Under the pieces are notes generated by a model. It saw nothing but the letters and a program-made list of their open reading frames with translations, did not search any database and was not told the origin of the DNA. A stretch of DNA of 64,000 nucleotides from Anaerolineae bacterium (GTDB lineage: Bacteria; Chloroflexota; Anaerolineae; Aggregatilineales; J027): positions 57,868 through 121,867 of the forward strand of contig JAIOHL010000034.1 of NCBI GenBank assembly GCA_019913005.1. The letters run 5' to 3'. A program made the position numbers and the translations under genes. Shown here in pieces: positions 25,645 to 34,087 of this stretch (position 1 is the first letter of the stretch; each line of letters starts with the position of its first letter).

Positions 25645-28600
25645 ATGCCACGTATCTTTGACAATACCCACAACCACGAGTTACTACCTTCGCTGATTGA
25701 AACTTTGAAAATATCACACCGAGCAGATTTTTGTGTCGGGTATTTCAACTTGCGCGGCTGGGGTTCGCTGCAACCTTATGTTGACCAGTGGGAGGGTGGC
25801 ATAGGCAATCAATGTCGCCTGCTCATCGGAATGTACCGCCCACCTGAAGAGGATGTGCGCCAATTATTCTCCTTACTCAAAAGTGATACGGTCATCGATC
25901 AACAACAGGTCGTCAGGCTGAAAAAGCAAGTCGCCGAAAACTTCCGCCAACAATTGATGCTTGGTGCGCCGACGGATCGAGACGAACGAGGTCTACGTCA
26001 ACTAGCGGAGCAACTAGCCAGCAAGAAGTTGGTCGTCAAGCTGTTTTTGCGCTATCCCCTCCACGCCAAGCTGTACTTATTGTTCCGTGAAGATTACAAC
26101 AATCCCGCCACCGGGTATCTGGGTAGCAGCAACCTCACCTTTTCAGGCCTCTCTGGGCAAGGTGAATTGAATATCGACGTATTGGAGCACGATGCCTGCG
26201 GCAAACTCGCCCAATGGTTTGACGAACGCTGGGAGGATCGTTGGACGCTGGACATCTCGGACGACCTCATCAAAATCATTGATGAAAGCTGGGCGCGTCG
26301 GGAGACACTCACTCCTTACGAGGTCTATCTGAAAATGGCCTATCACCTTTCCCAAGAGGCACGTTTGGGCCTGCGTGAATTTAAACTGCCGCGTGAGTTT
26401 CAAGATCGCCTTTTTGAATATCAGGCTGCGGCTGTTCAGATTGCGGCTCACCACTTGAATAAGCGTGGCGGTGTCATGCTGGGGGATGTGGTTGGGTTGG
26501 GGAAAACCTTGATGGCAACTACTCTCGCCCGCATCTTCCAAGACGACTATGCCCTTGAAACACTGGTCATCTGCCCCAAGAACCTTGTACCGATGTGGAA
26601 AAAGTATTTGGAAGACTACCGCATTATCGGCACGGTGTTATCACTTGGTCTGGTCACTGAAGAATACATGCACAATCTGCGTCGCTATCGCTTGATCGTT
26701 ATTGATGAGAGCCACAACCTCCGCAACCGCGAAGGCAAACGTTATCGGGCCATTCAGGATTACATCACGGCGAACGAGAGCAAATGCGTGCTGCTGTCAG
26801 CTACCCCGTACAACAAGAGCTTCAATGACCTATCGGCCCAACTCCGATTATTCATTCCCGAAGAATACGATCTGGGCATCCGCCCCGAACAATATCTGAC
26901 TGAACTCGGTGGAGAAGCGGAGTTCATGCGAAAGCATCAATCGCCCGTGCGCTCCATTCTCGCTTTCGAGAAGAGCGAACATATTGATGATTGGCGTGAT
27001 CTCATGCGGCTCTATCTCGTCCGCCGTACTCGCAGTTTTATCCTCAATAATTACACCGAGACTGACCAACGCTCAGGCCGTCAATTCCTCCGTCGCGGTG
27101 ACTATATCTCATATTTTCCGGTGCGCTCACCCAAAACGATTGCTTTTGAGTCCAATGAACAATATCAACGCCTCTACTCCGATGAGGTGGTCAACCTGAT
27201 AAATGAGCTTCGGTTGCCGCGTTACGGGTTGGGTTTGTATATCTCTGATCCCGCAGCAAAGAAAGCCACACCCGCTGAACAAAAGCAATTAGAGAATCTC
27301 TCAAAGGCGGGTAAACGGCTGATGGGGTTCAGCCGTACTAATTTGTTTAAGCGCCTCGAAAGCAGTGGAGCTGCTTTTGTGCTTTCAGTGGATCGGCATA
27401 TTCTGCGGAATTACATCTTCCTCCATGCCATTCAGAACGGACTTGATCTGCCTATCGGGACATTGGATGCCGAGACACTTGACCCCAGCACTGAAGATGA
27501 AGATACCGACTCACTGCAAACATCGCTGGAAATAGAAGACAGTCCTGAAGTCAGCCCAGAGGATGTCGAGGCCGAGACTCTTTACCAAAACAGTTATGAA
27601 CAGCGGGCGGCACAGGCCTACCAACTCTTTACACGAAAATACAAAAAGCGCTTTCGTTGGATACGCCCTGCCCTCTTTACTGACAAACTGCGTGAGGCCC
27701 TTGAAGATGACATTAACCGCCTGCTCCAAGTGATGGAAATCAGTGGTGGTTGGAATCCCGACGAGGACACCAAACTGCAAGCGCTCTTTGATCTAATTGC
27801 CCGACGCCACTCAAATGAAAAAGTGCTGGTATTTTCCCAATTCGCTGATACCGTGCGTTACTTGGAATATGAACTAGCCGAGCGTGGGGTAGATCAGCTT
27901 ATGGGCGTGACAGGTCAATCTAGCAACCCCACCGAACTGGCATGGCAGTTTAGCCCTACTAGCAATGAGATTGACCTTGACCCTAAAGATGAATTGCGTG
28001 TGCTGGTTTCTACCGATGTTCTCAGTGAAGGTCAGAACCTTCAGGATAGTGCCATCATCGTGAATTATGACTTGCCTTGGGCCATTATCCGTCTGGTGCA
28101 GCGGGCAGGCCGTGTTGACCGTATCGGACAGCAAGCTGAACAGATTTTGTGTTACTCCTTTTTGCCTGCCGAGGGTGTGGAAAATATCATCCGGCTACGG
28201 GCAAGGGTGCGGCAGCGCCTCCATGAAAATGGTGAAGTGGTGGGTTCGGATGAGCAGTTTTTTGAAGATGATGAACTGAGCAAACAACTCAGCGACCTGT
28301 ATACGGAAAAATCCGGCATCTTGGATACTGAACTGGACACTGAAGTAGACTTGGCCTCCTATGCCTATCAGATTTGGGCCAATGCCACCAAACACAACCC
28401 GGCTCTTGCCAAGAAAATTGCCGACCTACCTGATGTAGTGTATTCCACACGCCACTACATTGGTTCCGTCCAACGACCTGAAGGGGTTGTTGTATATATG
28501 CAAACAGCCGAGGGTGCGGATGCCCTTGCTTGGTTGGATGAAAATGGCAACAGCATCACCCAGTCGCAATACACGATTTTGCGGATCGCAGAATGTTCGC

Positions 28601-29022
28601 CGGATACCCCACCCCAGCCACGTCATCCCAACCATCATGAATTGGTGGGTCAAGCGGTTGACGTGATGACCCAACAGGATATTGCCATTGGTGGGCAACT
28701 GGGCCGACCTAACAGTGCCCGCCGTCGCACCTATGACCGTCTGAAAGCCTACCATGAGGACATGAAACGGACTGCTCCGCTGCTCATTCCTCAAGAACTG
28801 GAACGAGCCATTGATGACCTCTACCGTTATCCGTTGCGTTCAACGGCATCGGACACCCTCAATCGCCAATTGCGGGCTGGCATTGACAACGAAGACCTTG
28901 CCCAATTGGTGATTGCTCTGCGCGGGGATGACCGTCTGAGCATTATCCAAGAAGATGGGGAACGGCAAGAACCCCGCATTTTGTGTTCATTAGGTTTGTT
29001 TTCAACGTCCACTGAGGAATAA
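25645..29022 (+). CDS. PLD-nuclease/SNF2-type helicase fusion of a restriction-like system
   Basis: 1125 residues. Residues about 1-210 form a phospholipase-D nuclease domain: L-H-A-K-L-Y-L-L near residue 140 and G-S-S-N-L-T-F-S-G-L downstream give one HxK half-site. Next is a superfamily 2 helicase with Walker A D-V-V-G-L-G-K-T (about residue 280), D-E-S-H box (about 350), L-L-S-A-T-P-Y, and C-terminal Q-R-A-G-R-V-D-R-I-G-Q. The enzyme should move along DNA by ATP hydrolysis and cut it. It starts at ATG 25645 (an upstream in-frame TTG at 25639 is possible). The methyltransferase gene begins two bases after its stop, so they are one operon. PLD-helicase plus methylase recalls ATP-dependent restriction systems such as NgoAVII/CglI, although there the parts are separate. 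Confidence 0.88.
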   Translation: MPRIFDNTHNHELLPSLIETLKISHRADFCVGYFNLRGWGSLQPYVDQWEGGIGNQCRLLIGMYRPPEEDVRQLFSLLKSDTVIDQQQVVRLKKQVAENFRQQLMLGAPTDRDERGLRQLAEQLASKKLVVKLFLRYPLHAKLYLLFREDYNNPATGYLGSSNLTFSGLSGQGELNIDVLEHDACGKLAQWFDERWEDRWTLDISDDLIKIIDESWARRETLTPYEVYLKMAYHLSQEARLGLREFKLPREFQDRLFEYQAAAVQIAAHHLNKRGGVMLGDVVGLGKTLMATTLARIFQDDYALETLVICPKNLVPMWKKYLEDYRIIGTVLSLGLVTEEYMHNLRRYRLIVIDESHNLRNREGKRYRAIQDYITANESKCVLLSATPYNKSFNDLSAQLRLFIPEEYDLGIRPEQYLTELGGEAEFMRKHQSPVRSILAFEKSEHIDDWRDLMRLYLVRRTRSFILNNYTETDQRSGRQFLRRGDYISYFPVRSPKTIAFESNEQYQRLYSDEVVNLINELRLPRYGLGLYISDPAAKKATPAEQKQLENLSKAGKRLMGFSRTNLFKRLESSGAAFVLSVDRHILRNYIFLHAIQNGLDLPIGTLDAETLDPSTEDEDTDSLQTSLEIEDSPEVSPEDVEAETLYQNSYEQRAAQAYQLFTRKYKKRFRWIRPALFTDKLREALEDDINRLLQVMEISGGWNPDEDTKLQALFDLIARRHSNEKVLVFSQFADTVRYLEYELAERGVDQLMGVTGQSSNPTELAWQFSPTSNEIDLDPKDELRVLVSTDVLSEGQNLQDSAIIVNYDLPWAIIRLVQRAGRVDRIGQQAEQILCYSFLPAEGVENIIRLRARVRQRLHENGEVVGSDEQFFEDDELSKQLSDLYTEKSGILDTELDTEVDLASYAYQIWANATKHNPALAKKIADLPDVVYSTRHYIGSVQRPEGVVVYMQTAEGADALAWLDENGNSITQSQYTILRIAECSPDTPPQPRHPNHHELVGQAVDVMTQQDIAIGGQLGRPNSARRRTYDRLKAYHEDMKRTAPLLIPQELERAIDDLYRYPLRSTASDTLNRQLRAGIDNEDLAQLVIALRGDDRLSIIQEDGERQEPRILCSLGLFSTSTEE

Positions 29023-29024
29023 CC

Positions 29025-32000
29025 ATGCCTATCCAAACCCACGCTATGCGGAAGTATCTTGAAGCCTTTGATTTCCGCAACCTTTTTACCCAAGTCTTGG
29101 GATGGAATAACGCCCAACTACGTTTTCCCGCGACCCAATTGGAAGACATAGATTTCACATTTCGACCCGTTGCTGAACAGGGTGGCATGGTGGTAGTACA
29201 GTGTGAGGCCTCCAACGGTGAAATTCCCACCGTAGCCCTCCGCCGCAAAATTGAAAAACACATCACGGGATTAGCCTTTGAGCATATCCTCATTTTTGTT
29301 GATAAAGGCAAACAAACCGCCTTATGGCAGTGGATCAAACGCGAACCCGGCAAAAGCGGGCGACTGCGTGAACAGACCTATCGCAGAGGACAATCCGCTG
29401 ATTTGCTGCTGCAAAAATTGGCGGGTATTGCCTTTGACATCAACGAGCTAGATGAAGAAGGTCGCGTTTCGATTGCAGAGGTCACCGGACGGGTGGCAAA
29501 AAACTTCGACGTTGAGACCGTCACCAAGAAGTTTTATGACCAGTTCAAAACGGAACATACCGCCTTTCTGATGTTCCTCAAGGGCATTGATGAAACACAG
29601 GGCCGCGACTGGTATGTATCGGTCATGCTCAATCGCCTGATGTTTCTCTATTTCATCCAAAAGCAGGGTTTCCTCAACGGCGATACCGAATATCTAACCA
29701 ATAAATTGGCTGAGATGCAGGCTCTTGGGGATGATCTGTTTTACCGTGAATTTCTGTTAGTCCTTTTCTTTCAGGGCTTGGCTTCTGACAGCCATGATGC
29801 GGCTACGAAACAGTTATTGGGAAAAGTCCCCTACCTCAATGGCGGCCTCTTTCTGCCTCACTCTATTGAAGAACGTTATGGCGACCAGATTGTCATCCCA
29901 GATGCAGCATTTGAGCGTCTATTTAAATTCTTTGAGGCCTATACGTGGCATCTGGATGATCGTCCGCTGCGTAAAGGTAACGAAATCAACCCGGATGTAT
30001 TGGGTTATATCTTTGAAAAGTACATCAATCAGAAGCAGATGGGGGCGTACTACACCAAAGAAGACATCACGGGCTACATCTGCCAAAACACCATCCTGCC
30101 CTTCTTGTTGGAAAAATCCGGCGCTCAGGTGCAGCAAGTCATCCATGATATTGACCCCTATATCTATGAGGCCGTCAGCACTGAAGATTACCTGCCTACT
30201 GAGACTGAACGCGAATATGCTGCCCGTCGCCGTCGTTATGAACAAATCCAAGCCGACTTTGCCGATGGAAAAATCTCGACTATCAATGACCTGATTACCT
30301 ATAACCTCGATATGCGGGCTTTTGCGGAGGACTGGCTTCGCACCCTCTATGACCCACTAACCCTCCGTAATTTTTATTTTGAGGGCTTGAGCAAACTAAC
30401 GGTGCTTGACCCGACCTGTGGTAGCGGTGCTTTCCTATTCGCTGCCATGAATATCCTCGAACCCCTCTATGAATTGGCCCTTGATCGTATGGCGGAATGG
30501 GTTGGCGAATTGAAATACAAGGATTTTGCCACCGAGCTAGACCGGGTACGCCAGCACCCCAACCGTCGTTATTTCATTTTCAAGAGCATCATTGTGAATA
30601 ACCTCTATGGTGTGGACATCATGGAGGAGGCCGTCGAAATTTGTAAACTGCGTTTATTCCTAAAGTTGGTGGCCCAAATCGAAGATGTCAACCAAGTTGA
30701 GCCGTTACCGGATATTGACTTTAACATTTGGGCAGGAAATAGCCTCATAGGGTTTTCGGTTGAGGAAGATACCTCGGGGCGACTCTTTGTCACAGATGAC
30801 GTAAGAATCAAACTGGCTAACGTTGAGAGACAGCTAAAAGATTTTCGCGGACTGCAAATGAAGCTCAAGGTAGGATCAAGTATTTTTCGCCAAGCAAAAG
30901 AGGAGATTAGAACTACCCTCAACCAAATTTGCTATGAGCTTAACAAACTATCGATGGAAGAATACGGGCAAAATGATCTTGAATGGTTTATAAAGAGCCA
31001 TTTACCCTTTCATTGGTATGCCCAGTTCAATCATGTGATGAAAGCAGGCGGATTCGATGTAATCGTAGGGAACCCCCCTTACGTGGAATTACGAAATATC
31101 ACTCAATATAGCCTCAAAGGTTATATGACCACAGCGACAAAAAACCTTTACTCACTTGTCATTGAAAGATGCCTGCAATTAACTAAAACAGCCGGTATAC
31201 AGGGTTTTATTGTGCCAGTTTCGTCTGTTTCAACGGATGGGTACTCCGAATTACAAAAATTGCTGAAGACCCGAAGTTTGCATTATAGTTCCTATGATGA
31301 CAGACCATCGCATTTATTTGATGGGTTGGACAAAAATACGTTATCAATACTTTTGTTATTGCCATCCGACGGCCTTACTCCTAAATATCATTCGACAAGA
31401 TTACACCGCTGGAATGCACAGGAAAGAGAGACTCTTTTCGAACGTGTTTCCTATGCTGAATCTGGACAAAAGGGTTTTGCCTATTCAATGCCGAAAGTCA
31501 GCCATGCCATAGAATCATCGATTCTATCGAAAATCTGGAAAAAGCCTTCTTTGGGTTTGTGTCTTGATAGTACAGGCACTTTCGAGGTCTACTATTCTCG
31601 AAAAGTGAATAGCTTTCTTCAAATCTTAGATTTTGTTCCCGAAGTGAGAGACGGCAGGGGTAACCTAAGACCACCTTCCGAGTTTAAAACATTGCGCTTT
31701 AAAAAGCGTGACTTTGCTTCTATTGCTTTATGCGTATTGAACAGCACTTTATTTAGGTGGTTTTTGGATGTTTATACCGATGGAAGCCATCTGAATAAAA
31801 GAGAGGTTGAAGGATTTCCAGTTGGCATAGAGGAATTAGCGTCATACGACAATGAAGCATTTTGGCTTGATTTGTCCTCAAAACTGTCCAGTCGCTTGCG
31901 CAACACAGCTGTAAATAAATCAATGAGGTATCAACATGATACCTTAACTGTTCAGTGTATTATTCCAAAATATTCAAAACCCATCATTGATGAAATTGAT

Positions 32001-32123
32001 CAAGCCTTCTCCCAACACTACGGCTTCACCGATGAAGAACTGGATTTCATCATCAACTACGACATCAAATATCGCATGGGCAGGGATGCCAGTGGGGAGG
32101 GTGGCGATGGGGAAGATGAGTAG
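29025..32123 (+). CDS. Eco57I-type adenine-specific DNA methyltransferase
   Basis: 1032 residues. SAM-binding motif I is D-P-T-C-G-S-G-A-F (about residue 461) and catalytic motif IV is V-G-N-P-P-Y-V-E-L (about residue 682), typical of N6-adenine methyltransferases of the Eco57I/type IIG class. A helical N-terminal region of about 400 residues and a C-terminal part that could hold the target-recognition domain flank the core. An N-terminal nuclease motif is not evident, so this is probably a pure modification/specificity subunit. The C-terminal third uses more A+T-rich codons than the rest. It follows the PLD-helicase by two bases and overlaps the next gene by 17 bases. Confidence 0.9.
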   Translation: MPIQTHAMRKYLEAFDFRNLFTQVLGWNNAQLRFPATQLEDIDFTFRPVAEQGGMVVVQCEASNGEIPTVALRRKIEKHITGLAFEHILIFVDKGKQTALWQWIKREPGKSGRLREQTYRRGQSADLLLQKLAGIAFDINELDEEGRVSIAEVTGRVAKNFDVETVTKKFYDQFKTEHTAFLMFLKGIDETQGRDWYVSVMLNRLMFLYFIQKQGFLNGDTEYLTNKLAEMQALGDDLFYREFLLVLFFQGLASDSHDAATKQLLGKVPYLNGGLFLPHSIEERYGDQIVIPDAAFERLFKFFEAYTWHLDDRPLRKGNEINPDVLGYIFEKYINQKQMGAYYTKEDITGYICQNTILPFLLEKSGAQVQQVIHDIDPYIYEAVSTEDYLPTETEREYAARRRRYEQIQADFADGKISTINDLITYNLDMRAFAEDWLRTLYDPLTLRNFYFEGLSKLTVLDPTCGSGAFLFAAMNILEPLYELALDRMAEWVGELKYKDFATELDRVRQHPNRRYFIFKSIIVNNLYGVDIMEEAVEICKLRLFLKLVAQIEDVNQVEPLPDIDFNIWAGNSLIGFSVEEDTSGRLFVTDDVRIKLANVERQLKDFRGLQMKLKVGSSIFRQAKEEIRTTLNQICYELNKLSMEEYGQNDLEWFIKSHLPFHWYAQFNHVMKAGGFDVIVGNPPYVELRNITQYSLKGYMTTATKNLYSLVIERCLQLTKTAGIQGFIVPVSSVSTDGYSELQKLLKTRSLHYSSYDDRPSHLFDGLDKNTLSILLLLPSDGLTPKYHSTRLHRWNAQERETLFERVSYAESGQKGFAYSMPKVSHAIESSILSKIWKKPSLGLCLDSTGTFEVYYSRKVNSFLQILDFVPEVRDGRGNLRPPSEFKTLRFKKRDFASIALCVLNSTLFRWFLDVYTDGSHLNKREVEGFPVGIEELASYDNEAFWLDLSSKLSSRLRNTAVNKSMRYQHDTLTVQCIIPKYSKPIIDEIDQAFSQHYGFTDEELDFIINYDIKYRMGRDASGEGGDGEDE

Positions 32124-32871
32124 TGGCTATTCTCTAGCCAGTCAAATCAAGTTATTCAACGAATTGCAAAAGTTCTGCCTCAGCTACGAGCATGGCATTA
32201 GACCAACGGGCAGGGGTAATCATCTGTATCAAGACAGCAGTGACCAACCTTACTCTGGTCGCCCCGCATCTACCTTTATTTACGCATTTTTTGTTTTCAG
32301 TAGTATCTATAACATCAATTGGCAAACATCCCTACAGAACCCTACCCAAGATCCTGAAGTTTATCAACAAGGGCAATTATCAGAACAAGGGAGATTTTGG
32401 AGTCTCGTGGATGTGTGTTACCAGAATAATCCCCATGCGACCCAGAACTATGCCGAGTATTTACGCAATTATTGTGACAAACTAGGTGTAAATGACCCGC
32501 CTCGAAACCTGAAAGGCATCGTATCTGCAAAAAATGCCGACTTAGAAAAGAAGCTGGCTGATCAATATAAGGCCCGCAACAAAAATGGAGCAGAACTCTC
32601 AATGCAGTCTATTGAGGATCTCCGATTGTCTTTTCGGGCACTATACCGTTATAACCCCAAGACTTCTGTTGGGACGCCATATGTTTATCAAAAGCACTTG
32701 AACAACGTTCTTTATTTTGTTTATGCCGTTCGTAACAACGTGTTTCATGGGAAAAAGGGAGTGGCAGTTGCCCATATTGCACGATCCCAAGAAAACCGTT
32801 TATTGGTTTATGCCGCGATATTGTTGGCCGCAAACCAACTAATGTTAGATCATGCCGAGCAATTTATTTAG
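32107..32871 (+). CDS. HEPN-like protein, third gene of the PLD-helicase/methylase operon
   Basis: 254 residues from ATG 32107 (ATG 32116 is an alternative); it overlaps the end of the methyltransferase gene. Mostly helical. Near residue 209 it has A-V-R-N-N-V-F-H-G, which fits the RNxxxH motif of HEPN ribonucleases, set in a helix that is followed by a hydrophobic C-terminal helix, as in HEPN domains. HEPN proteins often act as toxins that cut RNA when a defence system is triggered. The operon position suggests a back-up abortive function or an accessory subunit. The HEPN call rests on this motif and the helical context only. Confidence 0.6.
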   Translation: MGKMSSGYSLASQIKLFNELQKFCLSYEHGIRPTGRGNHLYQDSSDQPYSGRPASTFIYAFFVFSSIYNINWQTSLQNPTQDPEVYQQGQLSEQGRFWSLVDVCYQNNPHATQNYAEYLRNYCDKLGVNDPPRNLKGIVSAKNADLEKKLADQYKARNKNGAELSMQSIEDLRLSFRALYRYNPKTSVGTPYVYQKHLNNVLYFVYAVRNNVFHGKKGVAVAHIARSQENRLLVYAAILLAANQLMLDHAEQFI

Positions 32872-33002
32872 AATTTAAGCCCGACGGTCTAGCCTTATCT
32901 GATCAGTCATCACCACGTGAAACCATTGTGCGCACAATTACTGTATAAGCCATTTGAAAAAGTGCCTTACAGGTAGGCTTTCAGATAAAAAGGAAAATGA
33001 GA

Positions 33003-33542
33003 ATGAATCTTGTTTACATTATTGGCCCTTCGGGGGCGGGTAAATCATCTCTGTGCGAGAAGTTAGCTGGGCTTGATCCTCAATATATACATTTCTCCCT
33101 TGATGATGAGGTCAAGAAACTTTCTGGAGTCCAACATCTCACAGAGATTATTAGGCAACCAAACGATTGGGAAAAGTTTTGGACGCACTGTTCTCAAGTT
33201 ATTGAGAATATTTACCGAACAGGCCTCGAAAGCCATATTTATTTGGTTGACGTTGGAGCTGGTGCATTGGAAACGCCAATCGGCAGAGAATATTTTATCG
33301 GTCATGCTAAACAACTCATTTGTATCATGGGATCAGAAGATGTCGTTTATACGCGGAATCAGGAGAAACTTGCCCGAAGTGGAGCCTCACGAACCAAAGA
33401 CCAATTTCTACACACTGAATATTCGGATGAACGGCAAAGCGTTTACAACGCTGCACAAATCAGGATTGATACTTCAAAGGGAGATGTAGCTGTTTCATTG
33501 GCAGAGTTTGAAAAGGCTATTATAAGCCAAATGCAAAATTAG
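33003..33542 (+). CDS. small P-loop kinase-like protein
   Basis: 179 residues from ATG 33003, eight bases after AAGGA (32990-32994); an ATG at 32997 is too close to this site. The N-terminus has the Walker A motif I-I-G-P-S-G-A-G-K-S-S, then a D-D-E sequence after a strand (F-S-L-D-D-E), and a Walker B-like strand I-Y-L-V-D-V-G. The size and order resemble nucleoside or shikimate kinase-type P-loop proteins; a lid region rich in Arg/Lys lies near residue 115. The substrate is unknown. It follows the HEPN-like gene by about 130 bases in the same direction and may be an accessory of the same cluster or independent. Confidence 0.65.
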   Translation: MNLVYIIGPSGAGKSSLCEKLAGLDPQYIHFSLDDEVKKLSGVQHLTEIIRQPNDWEKFWTHCSQVIENIYRTGLESHIYLVDVGAGALETPIGREYFIGHAKQLICIMGSEDVVYTRNQEKLARSGASRTKDQFLHTEYSDERQSVYNAAQIRIDTSKGDVAVSLAEFEKAIISQMQN

Positions 33543-33766
33543 AATAGCGGTACTCCAAGTCATCGCATAATTTGTTAATATACGCCTTTCAAGGACAAAA
33601 GGGGGAAAATATACGCTAAGGAAAACTTGCATGAAAGGTTCCTTGTCCCTGTTCTCCGCCCTGCAATTCTATACTAAACTTGAACGGCGAAGTTGTTTCT
33701 TCCATTTTGGCACAATAGGGATGTCCCTGCCCCTTGTTCCTAGACAACCTGTAGCTTGCCAATACC

Positions 33767-33904
33767 CTATAACTCTACCCATTCTCCCTTGGTATTATCC
33801 TCAGCCAGTAACTCTAAATATGTCTCTACGGCTTCTTTGACTAGCCGCCTAGTCAAATGACGATGGCGGCGGGCGGTTTCAGCGATGCGTTTAGTGTGGT
33901 TCAT
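33767..33904 (-). CDS. small basic protein, 45 aa, near the iteron cluster
   Basis: A short frame of 45 codons starting at the ATG complementary to 33902-33904, with a strong CAAGGAG ribosome site eight bases upstream. It begins M-N-H-T-K-R-I-A-E-T-A-R-R-H-R-H, a basic N-terminus, then an acidic helix. The size and charge pattern suit a small DNA-binding or regulatory protein, for example a copy-number or toxin-antitoxin regulator. It is the next leftward gene after the primase-polymerase, with the iteron-like repeats between them. No family recognised. Confidence 0.5.
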   Translation of the reverse strand: MNHTKRIAETARRHRHLTRRLVKEAVETYLELLAEDNTKGEWVEL

Positions 33905-33923
33905 GATTTTTACTCCTTGTATC

Positions 33924-34087
33924 TGTCACACCTTGTACAGGGTTGTGACACGGTGACTTGTGACACGAACTGGATTGAGGAGGTTGGAGAAGAATTTTGC
34001 ATCCAACCTCCTTGACTCCATGAATATCTGCTGGAATTCCACCACTGCTGATTCATCTGTCACATTGTCACGCTGTCACAGTGTCAC
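33924..34087. repeat. iteron-like repeat cluster, candidate replication origin of the inserted element
   Basis: TGTCAC occurs four times at exact 8-bp spacing (34058, 34066, 34074, 34082). About 100 bases to the left it occurs once more (33924) and twice inverted in a 10-bp direct repeat TTGTGACACG (33943-33952 and 33958-33967). The cluster lies at the 3' edge of the primase-polymerase gene. Iterons beside a replication gene are the usual mark of a plasmid origin. Confidence 0.6.

Noticed and set aside
25645..32123. DISARM defence system
   Set aside because: A helicase and a methyltransferase are present, but DrmA, DrmB (DUF1998) and a separate DrmC are absent, and the PLD domain is fused to the helicase.
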